The notes under the pieces are model-generated. The model worked only from the letters and a program-made list of their open reading frames with translations, was not told the origin of the DNA and did not search any database. The position numbers were made by a program, and so were the translations under genes. 64,000 nucleotides of DNA, from NCBI GenBank assembly GCA_016748015.1, contig JAAOMT010000222.1:451008-515007 (forward strand), given 5' to 3'. Below, piece by piece: positions 59,574 to 64,000 of the stretch; the stretch's first letter is position 1, and each line of letters starts with the position of its first letter. This DNA comes from Geosiphon pyriformis. Lineage: Eukaryota > Glomeromycota > Glomeromycetes > Archaeosporales > Geosiphonaceae.

Positions 59574-60279
59574 TGTTACGGGATGGTTTTCTTGTTATAT
59601 TTAATTGCTGATATCCCGCTTTAATTGCAATCAGTCTTTTGTGAGTTCCTCAATTCTATTTGTGTGATAATGTTACTGTTATACTGAAGGCTTTTTTTTT
59701 ACTGTTGTGATGTAAGTTATTCTTTAATTCTTGATTGTTGTGTGTGTTTATGTACTCCTTCTCAAAGGCTGAACTGAAATCTACCCACTGTCTGGGGTCT
59801 TCTTTGAGGCTATCCTTGCAATTGCCTGATGTGTTTCTCTAATCTAGAAACACAGAATGTTAATGGTCTTTAGTGCTTTTCTAATTCTCACAATAAAGCT
59901 TTTATCAATTAGTAACAANNNNNNNNNNNNNNNNNNNNNNNNNNNNNNNNNNNNNNNNNNNNNNNNNNNNNNNNNNNNNNNNNNNNNNNNNNNNNNNNNN
60001 NNNNNNNNNNNNNNTATTTCCCAATATTAAAACTACTGTATATATACATGTTTGTAGTTCTACGAGAAAATACTTTCTTTTTGATATTTCAACCTGGTGT
60101 TTGCTGCTATTACCAGTTGGTGTTGGCTGCTATTGTGAACTGGTGCTTGCCACTATCACGAGATGGTGTTTGCTACTATGTTAATCATTACCTTTCTAAG
60201 ATTATTACTGTGCTATATTATGATTGAATAGTTTGTATTATTTTTATGATTCTTTTTGCTAAATTCTTAAACCATAACA
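59574..60279 (-). repeat. Gy-1 5' LTR, with assembly gap
   Basis: Ends match the 3' LTR (TGTTACGGG and CATAACA on the plus strand). A run of N at 59919-60014 replaces the middle; the partner LTR has 262 bases there (51080-51341). Confidence 0.9.
59919..60014. other. Assembly gap (96 N)
   Basis: The sequence is unknown here. The partner LTR predicts about 262 bases of missing LTR, so the gap length is not the true distance. Confidence 0.95.
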
Positions 60280-61234
60280 CTGTTCTTAAAAACTGGACTG
60301 ACTAAATAGAAACTAATTTATCTTCTTTGCTGGTTTCTGGTGTTATTATTAGTGGTGCTTGAAAAACTATTGTTAATCATCAAAAATTTGCTAAGTGGAT
60401 GACCTTTACTTTAGTGTCTAATGCTACTTTTAAGATTAAATTGGCTTATATTAAAACTGTTTTTCAGTCTATATATGGTTTTTTAGATGTAAAATCAGTG
60501 TTAAAAGACAATATAAAGCTTTTTTGTATAGAGTTTGCTTTTTAAGAGTCTTTGAAAACTGCTTTTTTGGTTGGGCTTATGAGCTCTATTTGTTTAGTTA
60601 CTCTTAAAATTGCCAAGTTTTTGGTAATTTCTGAGTTTGATTTCTTTTTTGCTGCTGTTGTACTGCATAATATGTCTTTGGCTATATTTGTTGTTAATAT
60701 TAAAACAGTTTTTGGTGTGTTTGGTAAAGTTGTTTGTATTGTGCTAAAGTCTGTTAGTATTTGGTAATATATGGTTGTTTATTTTAAGAAACTAAACTCT
60801 GCTGTTTCTATTTTGAATTATTGGTTAGTCTTAATAGATAATAATAGTATTAAAATTTTCCTCTTGGTTAATCAAAATAAAACTATTTTGTTTTATAATA
60901 AATTTAAGACCAAGTTGATCAGTCTTTTTTTTGACTGTATTATCTTTGAAATCAGTAATATAATTTCTTAAATTAGTGATTGGATGTGTTTTATTTTTTG
61001 TTTTCTTAATTTTGGTTATTATTTTTAGTTTGTTCTGATTACATTTGGATTTCAAGTAGATTTGAATACTGTAAGCAAAACTAGTACTCTGAAAAAGTGC
61101 CACATTTAATAAAAAACCCTTAGAAATAAGTACTGCTTTTAGTGTTAGAATTCAGATTATCTGGCTTTGAATTGTAAGATGTCTTTATCTCTCTTTTTTA
61201 AGATTCTCAAAACTTTTATCTTTTATGTTGTTGG

Positions 61235-62225
61235 TGTTATTATCTAAATAGAAAAACCAATCCAAAGTTATAAAGAAAACATGACCAAAAATGTGATAAT
61301 ATAAAATAATACAGAATAATACAAAATAATATATAATAACTTAAAATAACATAATACAAAACTTAATAATGTGTTAATACATAAAATAACTAGTTGAAAC
61401 AGAGAATAACTAGTAATAACATAAAAAAACAAAGCAATAATAGAAATAGTAAAACAATAGCTAACAAAAACAAAACAATTATAAAACAATCCTATAAAAC
61501 CAAAAAGAATATATAAAAATAAGTAGTTATAGAAGTTAAAAAAACAGCCAGACAAGAATCAATTTTTTTCTTTCTTATAATTATTATATTATACAAAAAA
61601 AAAGACTTATTTGAAAAAACACAAAATTATCAATACATGGTTATCAATCATTTTATGTTTAAATTGAACTAATTTTTGTTTCATTTTTTCATTCTAGAAC
61701 AGATATTCTTAGCATAAATGCCTCAAATCTTAATAACCTAAACCAATCACTTTTAATTACAGTGATTGACAATACTAATTTATCTTTTTTTATTTTTTTT
61801 TATTTTTTATTTTTATTTTTTTTTATTTTATTTTATTTTGTAAAATAACAACATAAGAAAATCAATTGTCTGGGAATAAACTTCATAAAAGCCTGGTAAA
61901 AAAGGGAAGCTTTTTCTAAGTTTGGATATTAACATTATCTTGGTAGCTTACCAGAAAGGTGAAAAGACACTACCAGACTTTAATAATTGTGCTTATTAGC
62001 TCGAAAAAGATAGCTCACATTTATATACAAAAAGTTGTAATACTACAAAACATCTTTCTGTGTCTTATAACCAAAAAACTCCATGGGTAAATACACATCT
62101 AAAGAAAAAATTTTAGAGACTGATAATTAAAATCAGTTATACTGCAAAGACCAATTAAAAGTTTACAAAACTCGAATTAAAGCACTAAATATTACCATTA
62201 TACTTTACCAAGTTTATCCATAACA
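61235..62225 (+). repeat. Gy-3 5' LTR (left boundary tentative)
   Basis: The right end is clear: CATAACA at 62219-62225, two bases, then the primer site. The left end is placed at TGTTATTATC (61235), where ORF1-B homology stops and which matches the TGTTAT start of the other families; this gives 991 bp, close to the Gy-2 LTR. The first third is a low-complexity ATAATACAAAAT-type run (61290-61450), and the hydrophobic minus-strand frame there is not a gene. The rest is ordinary AT-rich LTR sequence. Confidence 0.55.
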
Positions 62226-62227
62226 TT

Positions 62228-62244
62228 TGGTGCTCTTTATAAAG
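62228..62244 (+). promoter_or_regulatory. Gy-3 primer-binding site
   Basis: TGGTGCTCTTTATAAAG begins two bases after the LTR end. The same spot in Gy-2B reads TAATGCTC, a decayed version, linking Gy-2 and Gy-3. Confidence 0.7.
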
Positions 62245-64000
62245 TTATAAAAATCTACAAAGACAAAGCACCCCAGAAATTCACAAAAATGGTGACTTTC
62301 AAGACAATAGAAAAAGATTATTCATTATACAGAAAAGTATTATTTCAATACTTTAGACAAAATTTGGGAATATTACTTGAAGTATTACTACTAAAAGAGA
62401 TTTTTGTTAATATCTACATGAAAAAATTGACTGTCTGTTAAGCTAAACAATAAACACAAGAAGAATCAGAGAACAGATACACCAAAAACTATTAACATAC
62501 TTAACAAAAACCACTACCTAAGCCATAGCTAAAACTCTTCAAATAATTGATAAAAAAATTGAGAAATACACAACACAATAGTATTTTCAAGTAAAAAAAA
62601 GACAAATAACAAAGCCTAATTTCATAGAATCCGAGTTCAAATCTGATAATACAACAGCTACACAAGAACAAACTTGATCTACAATTAGCAAAAAATCAAA
62701 GTTCTTTTTACCAACCACTTTGTTATATTATTAGACACCAGAAAATAGAATCCTATTCAACCAATTCTCAGAAACACAAACAAAAATTCCAAGAACTTCC
62801 AGAACTATATACTCTTGAGACCATAATAATAATCTTTAAACAAAATCCTTGGAAGAATACAAATTGTTATTTAGGAATTTTATCTTAACAACCAGTCAAT
62901 TTAGCAGAAACATGTTCTCTTGGGCATTACCATTAGCACAGCTCTTAACAGAGCTAGCAACTATTTCTACAGAAGAAACAGCCATCTTACTACCTATTGA
63001 TCCTAATAAAAGAAAACAACCAGCATTAGTATTCAGAAAACAATATAGTACCTCACCATTAATTATCTCAGTCTTAACCAATAAACTATTTCCAATCAAT
63101 TAGAACATAACTTACTGAAATATTATGAAGCTTAAAAAATTTTCTGAAGAGGAAGATAATACATATTCTTGGATTGTAGAAGCCAAAAAAACAATTATCA
63201 CTAACAATTGGAATAATAACAAAACAATTCAAGCATTGTTTTTCTTTCTAATAGGAATGGCAGATTTGTGATACCAAAGTCTTGAAGAAAAACCAACTGA
63301 CTTTGCTAATTTCAAACTTGCTTTTTTGCAATATTTTTGTGATTTTAATATGTTTATCAGATTACAAAACCAGTTTAGTATAGTAAAACAAAAAGATCAT
63401 AAAGCCATAACCACTTATTTTAAACGATTTAATCAAATTTTCTGACAAATTTAAGTGATTAAAAGGGACTATTACACATCTGGACAAATCTTTAATCAAT
63501 TTATCAAAGGATTAAGAAATAATATCTTATAATCAGTAAGACTTCAGTGCTCAACAAACTTACAAAAAGCAGTCTTTCTTGCTCATGACTTTGAATTAGC
63601 AGAACAAGAAGCCAACTATACTTAAGCCATTAATTTGGCCATCAATAGAACCTCCAATATTGACAAAAACCTTATCCAATTAAGTGAGAAATTAACTCAG
63701 AAAATTGAGAGATTTTTAGCCAGTACTATAAGAATCTACCAGCCACTTCAACAAAGAGACAACAACAACAGATATCAACTGCAACAGAATTGTCAACAAC
63801 AACAACAACAACTCTGAAGCTCAAATTCTCATAACTGTTACTATTGTCAAAAACCCAGACATATTGCCTGAAATTGCTAAAAAAAAGTAACAAACCAAAA
63901 CTAAGAAAATCAATATTATCAACAACCAAGATATTCTTAAGCCTTAGGACTATAACACTTAGCACTTCAATATCAACTGCCACAGTACTCACAACAAATG
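62245..64000 (+). mobile_element. Gy-3 internal region, 5' part (runs off the window)
   Basis: Leader and gag of a third gypsy element. Decay is intermediate: gag is readable in one frame with about seven stops. Protease and pol would lie beyond base 64000. Confidence 0.75.
62849..64000 (+). pseudogene. Gy-3 gag, partial, with in-frame stops
   Basis: One frame carries an N-terminal part (62849-63103; LAQLLTELATISTEETAILL, PIDPNKRKQPALVFRKQYS) and, after two stops, the gag core from ATG 63125: SWIVEAKKTIITNNWNNN, FFLIGMADL-stop-YQSLEEKPTDF (TGA where Gy-1 has Trp), ITTYFKRFNQIF, NQFIKGLRNNIL. A Gln-rich linker (63735-63815) precedes a knuckle CYYCQKPRHIA-stop-NC, again TGA at a likely Trp, near 63840-63880. 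The match to the gag core of Gy-1 is clear. No frameshift is needed up to 63880. Confidence 0.78.

Larger units (their letters stand above)
50755..60279 (-). mobile_element. Gy-1: near-complete Ty3/gypsy element with a dUTPase
   Basis: A 9.5-kb element with LTRs at 50755-51606 and 59574-60279 (the latter holding an assembly gap). CTGT is duplicated at 50751-50754 and 60280-60283. On the minus strand the order is gag, protease, Cys-rich module, dUTPase, RT, RNase H, integrase, C-terminal extension. The primer site is next to the 5' LTR and a polypurine tract next to the 3' LTR. The coding part spans 59491-51707, exactly 2,595 codons long, as one polyprotein frame with about 16 stops and two frameshifts that cancel. 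LTR divergence is 13 transitions and no transversion in the roughly 560 bp I could align. Confidence 0.92.
50240..61234 (+). pseudogene. Decayed ORF1-B copy split by Gy-1
   Basis: The left part (50240-50754) reads VFSLPNNHKKLSLVAIKTFF and KSPKFFNNRLVNNLVF, against AFSLPSNRDKLLLVATETTS and KSPKVFNNRPINKLVF in the 47054-49180 copy. It ends at the codons for KQSFFVKLSV. The right part (60280-61234) continues VLKNW and then FTLVSNATFKIKLAYIKTVF, VVLHNMSLAIFVVNIKTVFG and the knuckle region, where GHLVVNC has become DYLALNC (His to Tyr). Removing Gy-1 and one CTGT copy gives a continuous frame across the junction. Gy-3 truncates it at 61235, inside the Val-Gly-rich stretch after the knuckle. Confidence 0.8.

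Noticed and set aside
61268-61555. Hydrophobic 95-codon minus-strand frame
   Set aside because: It lies in low-complexity ATAATACA-type sequence of the Gy-3 LTR, with no family match and a compositional explanation.
63726-63992. 88-codon minus-strand Val/Asp/Ser frame at the right end
   Set aside because: It is the complement of the Gln/Asn-rich gag linker of Gy-3, which is homologous to Gy-1 gag on the plus strand.
1-64000. Mitochondrial origin with TGA read as Trp
   Set aside because: Gypsy and LINE elements with TSDs and poly(A) tails are nuclear; TAA and TAG stops and frameshifts occur in the same frames, and TGG is also used widely.

Overview
This window is a 64 kb block of nested retrotransposons. 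I found no host gene, no tRNA or rRNA gene and no CRISPR array. The DNA is very AT-rich. All recognisable coding sequence belongs to eukaryotic retroelements: non-LTR elements (LINEs) with an RRM/zinc-knuckle ORF1 and an endonuclease-RT-RNase H ORF2, and Ty3/gypsy LTR elements. The protein style (a gypsy polyprotein with a Cys-rich module and a dUTPase, LINE ORF1 with RRM plus CCHC) fits an AT-rich fungus, most likely an arbuscular mycorrhizal fungus (Glomeromycotina). That assignment is inference from general knowledge and was not tested.

Labels used here. Gy-1, Gy-2 and Gy-3 are Ty3/gypsy families. LINE-1 to LINE-7 are individual LINE copies. ORF1-B is a second kind of LINE ORF1 that occurs without an ORF2.

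Layout. 1-1312: 5' part of LINE-1 (minus). 1313-1799: AT-rich, unassigned. 1800-3172: a less decayed unidentified island with an LTR-like segment. 3173-4259: decayed ORF1-B (minus). 4260-42240: one old Gy-2 copy (Gy-2A, plus) split into six pieces by LINE-2 (5351-6953, minus), LINE-3 (about 7625-14526, plus), LINE-4 (15365-22157, minus), LINE-5 (about 22525-23717, minus) and LINE-6 (about 24060-41511, plus). LINE-6 is itself split by a second Gy-2 copy (Gy-2B, 27097-37837). Gy-2B holds a solo Gy-1 LTR (35028-35882) and a 40-bp LINE tail (34681-34720). 42240-46930: AT-rich remains split by LINE-7 (plus). 46919-49200: a short element of ORF1-B plus a LINE 3' UTR (minus). 49200-50240: decayed Gy-2-like remains, probably minus strand. 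50240-61234: a decayed ORF1-B copy (plus) split by a nearly complete Gy-1 (50755-60279, minus) that carries a dUTPase. 61235-64000: LTR, primer site and gag of Gy-3 (plus), running off the window.

How it fits together. Several junctions are supported by target-site duplications (TSDs): 4 bp for the gypsy elements and 10-11 bp for the LINEs. Two gypsy insertions restore the interrupted reading frame when the element and one TSD copy are removed. Decay is dominated by C-to-T and G-to-A transitions. These create stops (mostly TGG to TGA, CAA/CAG to TAA/TAG, CGA to TGA) and hit catalytic residues. Inferred order: Gy-2A first, then LINE-6, then Gy-2B. LINE-3, -4 and -5, the solo LTR and Gy-1 look younger.
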